A stretch of DNA of 64,000 nt, from assembly GCA_022750435.1 (NCBI GenBank), contig JAKIVS010000004.1:1-64000 (forward strand), given 5' to 3'. This DNA comes from Thermoplasmata archaeon (GTDB lineage: Archaea > Thermoplasmatota > Thermoplasmata > Lutacidiplasmatales > UBA184). Position numbers and translations under genes: made by a program. The notes beneath the pieces are model-generated. The model saw nothing but the letters and a program-made list of their open reading frames with translations, had not been told where the DNA came from and searched no databases. Shown piece after piece: positions 37,306 to 45,918 of the stretch. Numbering within the stretch: position 1 is the stretch's first letter; the number at the start of each line of letters is the position of its first letter.

Positions 37306-38877
37306 TCAGTGGCGGAAGACGCGCCAACCGGTCGAGTACATCGCAATCCCGTGGCGCTCGGCGACCGCGATGACCTCGGGGTCCCGTAGGCTGCCTCCGG
37401 GTTGGATGATGGCCCGCACGCCGGCCGCCGCGGCGACCTCGACCCCGTCCGCGAACGGGAAGAACGCATCGGAGGCGAGCACGGAGCCTTTCGCGCGAGG
37501 TCCGGCAACGCCGACGGCGAGCTCGACGGCTTTCACTCGCGTCGCCTGACCGGCGCCGATCCCCACGGTCTTCGAGCCGTCGGCGAGGACGATCGCGTTC
37601 GATTTCGCGTGGCGTACGACCCGCCAGGCGAAGTCGAGGGCGCACGCCTCGTGGGGGGTCGCCGGCGCCCCGGCCGTGACGAGCCGGAACTCCGAGGGGA
37701 CGAGCTGGCGTCGGTCGGTCTCCTGGAGGAGCAGACGGCCCGTCGCCGAATGGGCCTCCCATCGCGGTCGGTCGATCGCCGGCGGGTCGACGCGGACGAG
37801 CTTCAGCTTGGAACGACGGCTGAGCGCCGCCTCGGCGGCCGGGTCGAACGCCGGAGCCCCGAGCAGGTCGACGTAGACGCCCTTCAGTGCCTCGGGGGCG
37901 TCCGCCTCGACCGGTCGGTTCACGGCGATCACACAGCCGTAGCGGGCCACCGGGTCCGTCGCGATCGCCCGCTCCAACGCTTCGCGGACCGTCGCACCCG
38001 AGGCGACGCCGCACGGAGTCGCGTGCTTGACGACGGCGGCGGTCGGCGTCGGGAATTCGCTCACGGTGGCGAGGGCTGTGTCGAGGTCGAGCAGGTTCGT
38101 GTAGGAGAGCGAGTCGCCCTTCCGGAGCTCGAGGGGCCACGGCGAGAGCACTCCCTCGGGGAGCGCCAGCCCGTACGCGGCCGTCGCCTGGTGCGGGTTC
38201 TCGCCGTACCGGAGGCGAAGCGGATCCTTCCGGAACGTCGCAGTCTCGGGGAACGGCGTCGGCCCCGCGATCGACGAGGGCGCCAGTCCGGCGGAGATGG
38301 CGCGGTCGTACCGGGCCGTCCGCTCGAAGGCGAGTCGGGCGAGGCGGAGGCGTGTGGCGGCGGAGAGGGACCCGCGCGTCTGGTCGAGCTCGGCGGAGAC
38401 CGCTGCGTAGTCGGACGGGTCCGTCAGCACCGCGACCCACTTGTGGTTCTTTGCCGCCGCGCGGGCGAGCGTGACCCCGCCCACGTCGACGAGCTCCTCT
38501 GGGTCCGGGCGGTTCGGTTTCTCGCGGAGTCCCGCCTCGAACGGGTAGAAGTTGACGACGACCAGGTCGATCGGGACGAGTGAGCGCCGCTGGAGCTCGG
38601 CGGTCCCTTCCTCGGTCCGGGGAGCGAGGATGCCCCCGAGCAGGCCCGGGTGGAGGGTCTTGATCCGTCCCCCGAACCACGCCCCGACGCCGGTGAGCTC
38701 CTCGGCTGAACGGACCCTCAGGTCCGGGTCGGAGAGGGCCGCCCGCGTGCCCGAGGTGGCGACGAGCTCGACCGAATGGCCGGCGAGCGCCTTGGCCAGT
38801 TCCAGGAGGCCGGACTGGTCCGAGACCGAGAGGAGAGCGCGCCGGAGGGCGACCCGCCCCTCCGAGTCCGGCGCCAC
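37306..38877 (-). CDS. purH: Bifunctional AICAR transformylase/IMP cyclohydrolase
   Basis: [80 protein letters not shown]; both domains present. Confidence 0.94.
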   Translation of the reverse strand: MAPDSEGRVALRRALLSVSDQSGLLELAKALAGHSVELVATSGTRAALSDPDLRVRSAEELTGVGAWFGGRIKTLHPGLLGGILAPRTEEGTAELQRRSLVPIDLVVVNFYPFEAGLREKPNRPDPEELVDVGGVTLARAAAKNHKWVAVLTDPSDYAAVSAELDQTRGSLSAATRLRLARLAFERTARYDRAISAGLAPSSIAGPTPFPETATFRKDPLRLRYGENPHQATAAYGLALPEGVLSPWPLELRKGDSLSYTNLLDLDTALATVSEFPTPTAAVVKHATPCGVASGATVREALERAIATDPVARYGCVIAVNRPVEADAPEALKGVYVDLLGAPAFDPAAEAALSRRSKLKLVRVDPPAIDRPRWEAHSATGRLLLQETDRRQLVPSEFRLVTAGAPATPHEACALDFAWRVVRHAKSNAIVLADGSKTVGIGAGQATRVKAVELAVGVAGPRAKGSVLASDAFFPFADGVEVAAAAGVRAIIQPGGSLRDPEVIAVAERHGIAMYSTGWRVFRH

Positions 38878-38940
38878 GACCCGTACCCTATCGAGGGAGG
38901 GAGGTCGAGAGATAAGCGTGTCGAGAACGGCCCGTCGCCG

Positions 38941-40452
38941 TCAGTCGATCCAGACCTTCGCGGTGATCGAGGTGAGGATGATCGACTGCACGATCATCGG
39001 GACGGAGATCTCCTCCGAGGTCCCGAACGGCGGGGCGAGGCAGGTGTTCGGGGCGACGAGGGGGTGGATGGTGACGCACGTCGAGCCGTCCGGGAAGGCG
39101 GTCGGGATCGTCTGGAAGTAGGACCACCACGCGTCGGGGAACAGCGTCGTGATGGTGAAGTTGAACGGCGAGCTGAGCGACTGGTTCGCCCGGGCGATGA
39201 CGGCGAAGTGGCTCACGGAGAGGATCTGGGTCATCACCGCGGCGGTGGAGAGTCCCGACTCCGTCGAGGGGGTCATGACGAGGTTCACGAGCGTCAGGCT
39301 CGCGATCGTCCCCGCCGGCCGGTTGGTGACGACGAGGGTCGGCTGGTCGACCATCACGGAGCCCCCGCCCGCCTCTTCCGCGACGACGGCGCCCTGGTCA
39401 AAGGCGACGAGGGCCGGCGCGACGTAGTGGTTCTGGATATTGACGAGGAGCCCACCCGACTCCTGCGAGGTGACCGACGAGGCGTACTCGTTCGTGAAGG
39501 CGCAGCGCGCGAAGCCGGTCTGGTTCTGGAAGGTGGCGAAACCGCTCGAGTACGAGTGGGTGTGGGGCGGGCTCTGGTACCCGATGGCGTTCCACCACGT
39601 CGTGGAGACGTTGACGAACGTTCCGCCGGTGCCGAAGGTCCCCAGCTTGTCGGTGGCCGTCAGGTTCCCCCACGGGCAGATGCCGTTGATCGACCCGACG
39701 AAGGAGACCGCGATCTTGGTGCCACCGGGTCCGGAGTGCGAGCCGCTCGGGGTCAGGGTGAACTTGTCGTTCGCGCCGTAGAAGCTGAACGACATCACCG
39801 GGCTCCCGGTGTCCGTCGCGCTCTTCTTCAGCGTCACGGAGTCGTTGGAGCCGTTCATGACGACGACGGCCTTGTTCGCGTTCGGGCCGCTCCAGGTGAG
39901 TGTCAGGGAGTCGTTCGCGCCGGTGAGGTTGTAGAACAGGCTGGCGCCGCTCCCGCTGATGGTGACGGCGAGGGCAGTGCTGTTGCCCTCAAAGTTGTAA
40001 GTGTTCTTCGCCGCCGCGGTGCTGCACGTTCCGTGGCCGCCGGCGAGGCAGGCGCTCCCCGAGTTCCACGTGAGGGCCATCGGGGCAAGGTCCGCGAGTT
40101 GGTAGTTCGCGACGGTGCCCACGCCGGGGAGTTCGGTCTGGATCGAAGAAGTCGCGGCCTGGCCGAACGGAGGCTCGGCGAGGGAACCGAGGGTCACCGG
40201 CGTCACGAGGGCGACCTTGGTGCCCACGTCCTGCGCCTCGGCCATGATGGTCGCTTGGAGCCTCGCCAGTTGGTCCTCCACGGTGAGGATGTGGGACGTC
40301 TCGATCTGCTCCATGTCCCCGGGCAGTTCTCCGACGAGGAAGTTCGCGATGAACGACACCACGAGCAGCAGTGCGAGGATTGTGGCGACCGCACTGACCT
40401 GGCCCTTGCGCGACCGCGCGCGACGATGACGGATGGTCGTCCAGGAACGCAT
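38941..40452 (-). CDS. Archaeal type IV pilin-like large surface protein
   Basis: N-term RSRKGQVSAVATILALLLVVSFIANFL (class III-like signal), long Asn/Thr/Ser-rich ectodomain; TATA tataaata about 45 nt upstream. Confidence 0.65.
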   Translation of the reverse strand: MRSWTTIRHRRARSRKGQVSAVATILALLLVVSFIANFLVGELPGDMEQIETSHILTVEDQLARLQATIMAEAQDVGTKVALVTPVTLGSLAEPPFGQAATSSIQTELPGVGTVANYQLADLAPMALTWNSGSACLAGGHGTCSTAAAKNTYNFEGNSTALAVTISGSGASLFYNLTGANDSLTLTWSGPNANKAVVVMNGSNDSVTLKKSATDTGSPVMSFSFYGANDKFTLTPSGSHSGPGGTKIAVSFVGSINGICPWGNLTATDKLGTFGTGGTFVNVSTTWWNAIGYQSPPHTHSYSSGFATFQNQTGFARCAFTNEYASSVTSQESGGLLVNIQNHYVAPALVAFDQGAVVAEEAGGGSVMVDQPTLVVTNRPAGTIASLTLVNLVMTPSTESGLSTAAVMTQILSVSHFAVIARANQSLSSPFNFTITTLFPDAWWSYFQTIPTAFPDGSTCVTIHPLVAPNTCLAPPFGTSEEISVPMIVQSIILTSITAKVWID

Positions 40453-40552
40453 AGGGGAGAACCGAGGCTGGAAGTACGAGTACGCCGGGGTGGCGTATTT
40501 ATACATCCCGCCGAACGGCACCGGTTTCCCAATCCGGAGCCTAATCCGAATC

Positions 40553-40945
40553 TTACGGATTGGCCGCGACCGGGAGGCCGCTTCGCGATCGTGGCGGTGG
40601 CGCACGGCGCCGGATCCAGGTCTTTGCTCCCCGGAGAGTTCCCCAACTCCGGACGGTTGCGATGCCCACGGTCCGACCAGCCGGGGAGACGATCGAAGTG
40701 TTCCAACTCTCCCGCGCCGCCGGCATCTGAAGGTGTTCGACCTCGACGATCGCCCGGTCGCCTTCGCGTCGGATCAGACGGACCCGAACGGGCTCCGATG
40801 GGGAGGTCGCCCCCCGCAACCGATCGGCGAGGACGCCCTCAAGCCACCGGGACGAAAAGGAAGGGTCCCCCGCCACCTCGACGCCGAGGTAGCGGGGGCG
40901 AGGGGAGTGGTTACCGGACGAGGTCGATGACTTCCTCGGACTCAC
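40553..40945 (-). CDS. Possible Pop5/Rpp14-like (RNase P protein) small protein downstream of ftsZ
   Basis: RYLGVEVAGDPSFSSRWLEGVLADRLRG...VATVRSWGTLRGAKTWI weakly resembles the Pop5 pattern; GTG start overlaps the ftsZ 3' end. Confidence 0.35.
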   Translation of the reverse strand: MSPRKSSTSSGNHSPRPRYLGVEVAGDPSFSSRWLEGVLADRLRGATSPSEPVRVRLIRREGDRAIVEVEHLQMPAARESWNTSIVSPAGRTVGIATVRSWGTLRGAKTWIRRRAPPPRSRSGLPVAANP

Positions 40946-42044
40946 CAGCGGCGTAGCCTCCCTTCTGGCCGAGCAGGCTCGTCGCCCGCACGCCGGTGAT
41001 GATGAGGAGCACCTTGATGGTGTTCTCCATCTCAGGAGAGTTCTCGACCGAGCAGCCCCAAATGATCCGGGCGCGCTTGGAGATCTTCCCTCCGACGAGC
41101 GCCGCGGCCTTCTCGGCCTCGCTGACGGTCATCGTGGGTCCGCCGATGACCCGGACGAGGGCCCCGGTGGCGTCCTTCAGCTCGACGGAGCCGAGCAGCG
41201 GACTCGTGAGCGCCTCGGTGACCGCCTCGGTCACCCGGTCGGTCGCGCTCTCGCTCTCCCCGAGTCCGATCAGCGCGACACCGCCGTCCTTCATGACGGT
41301 CATGATGTCGGCGTAGTCGAGGTTGACGAGGCCCGGGCGCGTCACGATCTCCGTGATGCCCTTGATGCCCGTCATCAGGACCGCATCGGCGAGCTTGAAC
41401 GCGGCGTCGAGGGGCATCCGCGGGACGAGCTCGAGGAGCTTGTCGTTCTGGATGACGATGGTCGTGTCGCAGACGCGCCGCAGGCGCTCGAGGCCGTCGC
41501 GGGCCTGCTCCATGCGCGCCGCTCCCTCACCGGAGAACGGGAGGGTGACGACGCCCATCGTGAGCGCGCCGGCTTCCTTCGCCAGGCGGGCCACCAAGTG
41601 CGCCGAGCCCGTGCCGGTGCCGCCGCCCATGCCGGCGGTGATGAACACGATATGCGCGCCGTTCAGGAAGGCGCGGAGTTCCTCTTCGTTCTCGCGGGCT
41701 GCCTCTTCCCCGATCTCGGGGCGGGCGCCAGCGCCGAGGCCCTTCGTGGCCCGGCGGCCGATGAGGATCTTGCGCGGGGAGTGGACGGTCAGCAGATGCT
41801 TCGCGTCGGTGTTGATGGCGCACATCTCGGCGCCCTGGATCCCTTCCTCGACGCAGCGGTTGATCGTGTTCGAGCCGCCGCCGCCGCATCCGACGATCCG
41901 GATGTTGACGCGCAGCGTCTCCGCCAACTTCGCCAGCTCGGCGTCGTCCACGCTGGTGTACGACGGCGTGGTCGGCCTGTTGTCGGCAACGAGGGCTTGG
42001 TTCTCCTGGTGCTTTGCGATAGCTTCCTGAATGATGGACTTCAT
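40911..42044 (-). CDS. ftsZ: Cell division GTPase FtsZ
   Basis: IRIVGCGGGGSNTINR, ITAGMGGGTGTGSAHLVARLAKE, tubulin-signature region. Confidence 0.96.
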   Translation of the reverse strand: MKSIIQEAIAKHQENQALVADNRPTTPSYTSVDDAELAKLAETLRVNIRIVGCGGGGSNTINRCVEEGIQGAEMCAINTDAKHLLTVHSPRKILIGRRATKGLGAGARPEIGEEAARENEEELRAFLNGAHIVFITAGMGGGTGTGSAHLVARLAKEAGALTMGVVTLPFSGEGAARMEQARDGLERLRRVCDTTIVIQNDKLLELVPRMPLDAAFKLADAVLMTGIKGITEIVTRPGLVNLDYADIMTVMKDGGVALIGLGESESATDRVTEAVTEALTSPLLGSVELKDATGALVRVIGGPTMTVSEAEKAAALVGGKISKRARIIWGCSVENSPEMENTIKVLLIITGVRATSLLGQKGGYAAGESEEVIDLVR

Positions 42045-42074
42045 TGTTCGATTTCCCCGCCGTGTTTGTCAGAC

Positions 42075-42089
42075 GAGCGTCATACGCTC
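42075..42089 (-). promoter_or_regulatory. Perfect inverted repeat GAGCGT-CAT-ACGCTC in the ftsZ 5' leader
   Basis: 6-bp perfect arms with 3-nt spacer between a TATA-like element (ggtaaataaac on the + strand) and the ftsZ ATG. Confidence 0.4.
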
Positions 42090-42223
42090 TGGCTCGACCA
42101 TTTTGGGATTCGGTAAATAAACGTTAGCTTAGACCGGTAGCGGCGGTTTCTCGACGGAGCGGAAGCCCGCCGTCGCCTCGTAGGTTTCCGGTCGCTCGGC
42201 CCGCGCCGCGAGGATCCGAGCGA

Positions 42224-43096
42224 TTAGCCTCGTCGAGCGCGCCGCGGCCTGGGTGACGGCCGGCGTCGGGGCCGAGTCGGAGTTGCGTCCTTCCGAGTAC
42301 GCCAGATCGCCTCCATCGGCCAGCGTCGAGCCCACGCCCGATCGTCTCGACCGAGGTAGGAGCTCGCTTGACCGGGTTCGGGCTGGACCTCGACCAACCG
42401 TTCGACCGAGAGGGCATTCGCCCGAAACAGGTCGATCCACTTTCCGTACGGCAGCTGGAATTCGACGGTGTCGCTGTCGCGGATCCGATGCTGTCCGAAG
42501 TACGGCCGCCGGAGCGTCCGGCTCTGCTTGTCCCCTCGCGGGTCGAAGGTGACGGAGCGCAACGGGCTCGCGGTCGAGAACACGAGGACGCCCTCGGGTC
42601 GAAGGACGCGAGAACACTCCGGAACGGTCCGATACGGGTCACAAAACGTCATGGCCCCCCAGTCGCAGAACACCAGGTCGAACTGACCGTACCGGAACGG
42701 GAGGCGTTCCGCGTTGGCGTGGACGAGGGGAACCCGGACGCCGGCTTCCTTGACGAGGGTCTGGGCCTTGCGAAGTTGCGAACGGCTCGCGTCGAGCGCG
42801 ACAGGGCGGGCGCCTTGGCGCGCGAGTTGAATCGACCAACGGGCCGCGCCGCAACCGAACTCGAGGACGTCCTTCCCGCGCAACGGGCCGAGGAGCCGAA
42901 GGGACGTCTCCGGGATCCGCCACAGGCCCCACGTCGGCGCGTGGCGTCCGCTGAGCGCTTTCCGGTGACGGCGGTCGTACTCATCGCTCCCCGATTCCCA
43001 GAATTTCCGGTTCACCCGGACGTGCGAATCCGAGGGTGGAGAACGGGTGTGGTGGGCGGACATGGACCGAGGGGCCTCGGACGGACCTTCCGTCAT
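42224..43096 (-). CDS. SAM-dependent methyltransferase
   Basis: GKDVLEFGCGAARWSIQLARQGARPVALDAS, FDLVFCDWGAMTFCDPYRTVPECSRVLRPEGVLVFS. Confidence 0.85.
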   Translation of the reverse strand: MTEGPSEAPRSMSAHHTRSPPSDSHVRVNRKFWESGSDEYDRRHRKALSGRHAPTWGLWRIPETSLRLLGPLRGKDVLEFGCGAARWSIQLARQGARPVALDASRSQLRKAQTLVKEAGVRVPLVHANAERLPFRYGQFDLVFCDWGAMTFCDPYRTVPECSRVLRPEGVLVFSTASPLRSVTFDPRGDKQSRTLRRPYFGQHRIRDSDTVEFQLPYGKWIDLFRANALSVERLVEVQPEPGQASSYLGRDDRAWARRWPMEAIWRTRKDATPTRPRRRPSPRPRRARRG

Positions 43097-43644
43097 AACC
43101 TCTGCCCGGCGACGCGGGGCTGCTTCGACGATCGAACGGGTCCGAACTCTCGTCGGAAGTAGCGCATGCCCGGTTCCGAGGTCGAGCCGTACGGCTCGAC
43201 TTCCCGAAATCCCAGCCGGACGTAGAGCCGGTGGGCGGCGGTCATCTCGGCGAGCGTGTCGAGAACGATTCCGTCGTACGGTACCGCGCGGGCCGTTCGG
43301 ACAATCTCCTCCACCAGCGCGGTTCCGAGTCCGCTGCGTCGGTAACCGGGGCGAACGAACAGTCGCTTGAGCTCCCCGAAAGGCTCCGGCCCCGCCCGCA
43401 GCCCGACGCAGCCAGCGACCGCGCCGTCCACTCGCCCGAGGAGAAGCGCTCCGCCCGGAGGGACGTAGGCCCCTGGGAGGGACTGGACCTCGCCCTCGAA
43501 TCCCTGGAAGCAGAGGTCGGTGGACAACGAGCGCTCGTACTCCCGGAACAGTCGACGGACGGTCGCGACGTCCCGAGGGCCGGACACCGGGTCGATCCTC
43601 AGGACGGGGGAGTCTCGGCGTCCGGCCGCGCTTCGTCGGGCCAC
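43093..43644 (-). CDS. GNAT-family acetyltransferase
   Basis: GELKRLFVRPGYRRSGLGTALVEEIV, LYVRLGFREVEPY; 4-nt overlap with downstream methyltransferase. Confidence 0.85.
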   Translation of the reverse strand: MARRSAAGRRDSPVLRIDPVSGPRDVATVRRLFREYERSLSTDLCFQGFEGEVQSLPGAYVPPGGALLLGRVDGAVAGCVGLRAGPEPFGELKRLFVRPGYRRSGLGTALVEEIVRTARAVPYDGIVLDTLAEMTAAHRLYVRLGFREVEPYGSTSEPGMRYFRREFGPVRSSKQPRVAGQRL

Positions 43645-43700
43645 GAGAGGGCCCCAGAGGACGTCGTCCCTAAGCTCCTCCCCTGCCCGGGGGTAACAGT

Positions 43701-43720
43701 TAGGTAAGTTAACTATTTAT
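43701..43720 (+). promoter_or_regulatory. Imperfect palindrome TAGGTAAGTTAACTA abutting TATA-like CTATTTAT; probable MarR autoregulatory operator/promoter
   Basis: Near-perfect dyad just before a TATA-like element, about 30 nt upstream of the marR ATG. Confidence 0.5.
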
Positions 43721-43749
43721 CACCCTGATGAATTGGTGGACGAAGGACC

Positions 43750-44226
43750 ATGCCCGCCCACCGTCCGTCCACCGTGCTCGCTCCGCCCCGGGAACAACTG
43801 CTCCTCGAGTCCGTCCGCTCGGTCACTGTGACGTTCAAAGGATGGCTCGCCGAGGCGCTGCCGGCGCGGGGCTTGGGAATGGCCCAGTTCTGGACCTTGA
43901 GCGACATCGCGGAGCACGGTCCCGTGAACTCGGCGCATCTCGCGACCTACCGCTGCGTCACCCCGCCGACGGTGAGCGTGGTCGTCGAGGAGCTCGTCCG
44001 CTCCGGACTCGTCGAGCGGCGCCGATCCGAGAACGACCGGCGGGAGGTCGTCATCTCGATGACGCCGGCCGGGCGGAAGCTGATTAACGAACTGTGGAAC
44101 CGCGTGGGGGAGAAGATGGCCGAGGCGACCCGGAACGTCCCCCAGAAGGATCTCGAGACCACCGCCCGCGTCCTCGGAACGTTCTCCACCACCGGCCGGT
44201 CGGCGTTCCTAGGAGGTTCGGCATGA
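43750..44226 (+). CDS. MarR-family transcriptional regulator
   Basis: TPPTVSVVVEELVRSGLVERRRSENDRREVVISMTPAGRKL. Confidence 0.9.
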   Translation: MPAHRPSTVLAPPREQLLLESVRSVTVTFKGWLAEALPARGLGMAQFWTLSDIAEHGPVNSAHLATYRCVTPPTVSVVVEELVRSGLVERRRSENDRREVVISMTPAGRKLINELWNRVGEKMAEATRNVPQKDLETTARVLGTFSTTGRSAFLGGSA

Positions 44227-45824
44227 GCGAACCGGAGCGCCTGATGGACGGCCGGCCGTACGATGCGAAGTACGGTCGGACCCTGCTCGCGATTCTCGCC
44301 GTGATGGCCCTGATGGTCACCTACGTCGAGACGATGGTCCTTCCCGCGTTCAAGCAGTTCTACATCTTCTTCGACCAGACCGGCGGGAACTTCTCGACGA
44401 TCGCCTGGATCCTCTCGGCGTACCTGCTCGTCGGTGTCGTCGTCACGCCCATCTTCGGCAAGCTCGGCGACCTGTATGGCAAAAAGCGGATGCTCGTCCT
44501 CGTCATGGGCGTCTACGCAGTCGCGGTGAGCGTCGCCGGGTTCACCCCGAACATTGGTCAGGCGTTCGGCGTGAGCCGACCCGACCAGATCTTCGTCCTG
44601 ATCGGCGTCCGCGCCGTCCAAGGCGTCGGGATGGCGATGTTCCCGCTGGCGTTCTCCATGATTCCGGAAGTGTTCCCCGCCCGCCGGGTCGGCCAAGCGC
44701 AGGGGATCGTCGCCGCGATGTTCGCGGCGGGCGCCTCCCTCGGTCTCGTGGGCGGCGGCTACCTCGCCCAGACCTACGGCTGGCAGGCGACGTACCACAC
44801 CGTGATCCCGATCGCGGTCGGCGTCCTGATCCTCGCCATCCTCTTCCTCCGGGAATCTTCAAAGCACGCGAACCCGAGCATCGACTTTCCCGGCGTCGCC
44901 TCGCTCGGCTTCGGCCTCGCGACCTTGATGTTCGCGATCAGCCAGGGGTCGACTTGGGGGTGGGCGGACTGGAGCGCCACGCACTGGGGCGCCCTCACCT
45001 GGGGCGTTCCGGAGTTCTTCGTGCTGGCGCTTCTCGGATTCGTCTTCTTCGCGTGGTGGGAGCCGAGGGCCAAGAATCCGGTCGTCCACTTCGCGGCGAT
45101 GAAGCCGCGCAACATCTGGGTCTCGAACCTGAACGGTGTGATCGCCGGGCTCCTGATGTTCCTCGTCTTCACGACGGAAACGGTGCTCATCGAATTGCCG
45201 TTCGGCCCAGGCTTCAACCAGACGGAGTTGCAGATGGGCCTCGTCGCCCTCCCGTCGACGATCGGGATGCTGATCTTCGGACCGTTCCTCGGCCGAGCGA
45301 TTGGGACGCGCGGCCCGAAGCCGATCATGGCGCTCGGCTTCGCCCTCTCGGCGATCGGCGCCGTCGCGCTGCTCGCCTTCAACCGGTCCCTGATCGACCT
45401 GGTGGCGTTCCCCATCCTGTTGCTTGTCGGCAACGTCGCCGTCCTGATCTCGATGACGAACGCCATCGTCCTCACGGCAGACCGGAAGGAGCTCGGGTCC
45501 CAGACCGGGATGAACCAGACGTTCCGGAACCTCGGCAGCTCGATTGCTCCCGTCCTGGTGACGACGATCCTGGCGAGCTTCCTCGCGACGTACTACACCC
45601 AGACCCCGGTCGGACCCGTGGCGTTCCAGGGATACGCCCTCGAGGGATTCCGGGTCGTCTTTGCGGTCACCGCGGCCCTCTCGGTCGCGGGCTTCCTGCT
45701 CAGCCTCGCGCTCCGGAACTTCAAGTTCTCCGCCGACGGGACGCGCCAGACGACGGAGGCGCCGGCCCTGGCGCCGACCCGGGTGGCCGAGCCCGCGGGA
45801 CTCTCGGCGACGTCCGTGAAGTAG
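44223..45824 (+). CDS. MFS multidrug efflux transporter (DHA2/EmrB type)
   Basis: About 14 hydrophobic segments; GKLGDLYGKKRMLVLVMGVY; GVRAVQGVGMAMFPLAFSM; overlaps the MarR gene. Confidence 0.9.
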   Translation: MSEPERLMDGRPYDAKYGRTLLAILAVMALMVTYVETMVLPAFKQFYIFFDQTGGNFSTIAWILSAYLLVGVVVTPIFGKLGDLYGKKRMLVLVMGVYAVAVSVAGFTPNIGQAFGVSRPDQIFVLIGVRAVQGVGMAMFPLAFSMIPEVFPARRVGQAQGIVAAMFAAGASLGLVGGGYLAQTYGWQATYHTVIPIAVGVLILAILFLRESSKHANPSIDFPGVASLGFGLATLMFAISQGSTWGWADWSATHWGALTWGVPEFFVLALLGFVFFAWWEPRAKNPVVHFAAMKPRNIWVSNLNGVIAGLLMFLVFTTETVLIELPFGPGFNQTELQMGLVALPSTIGMLIFGPFLGRAIGTRGPKPIMALGFALSAIGAVALLAFNRSLIDLVAFPILLLVGNVAVLISMTNAIVLTADRKELGSQTGMNQTFRNLGSSIAPVLVTTILASFLATYYTQTPVGPVAFQGYALEGFRVVFAVTAALSVAGFLLSLALRNFKFSADGTRQTTEAPALAPTRVAEPAGLSATSVK

Positions 45825-45918
45825 GAGGACCCTCCCCGTCGGGGCCGGTCTCACCGGCCCCGAACTTCCCGCGACTCCCGGCCGCGTCGTATATCAGGGG
45901 CCCCGGCGTCGCGGCGCC

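Noticed and set aside
40433-40930. 165-aa plus-strand ORF between the pilin and ftsZ
   Set aside because: Antisense to a better minus-strand ORF and to the pilin promoter; no domain.
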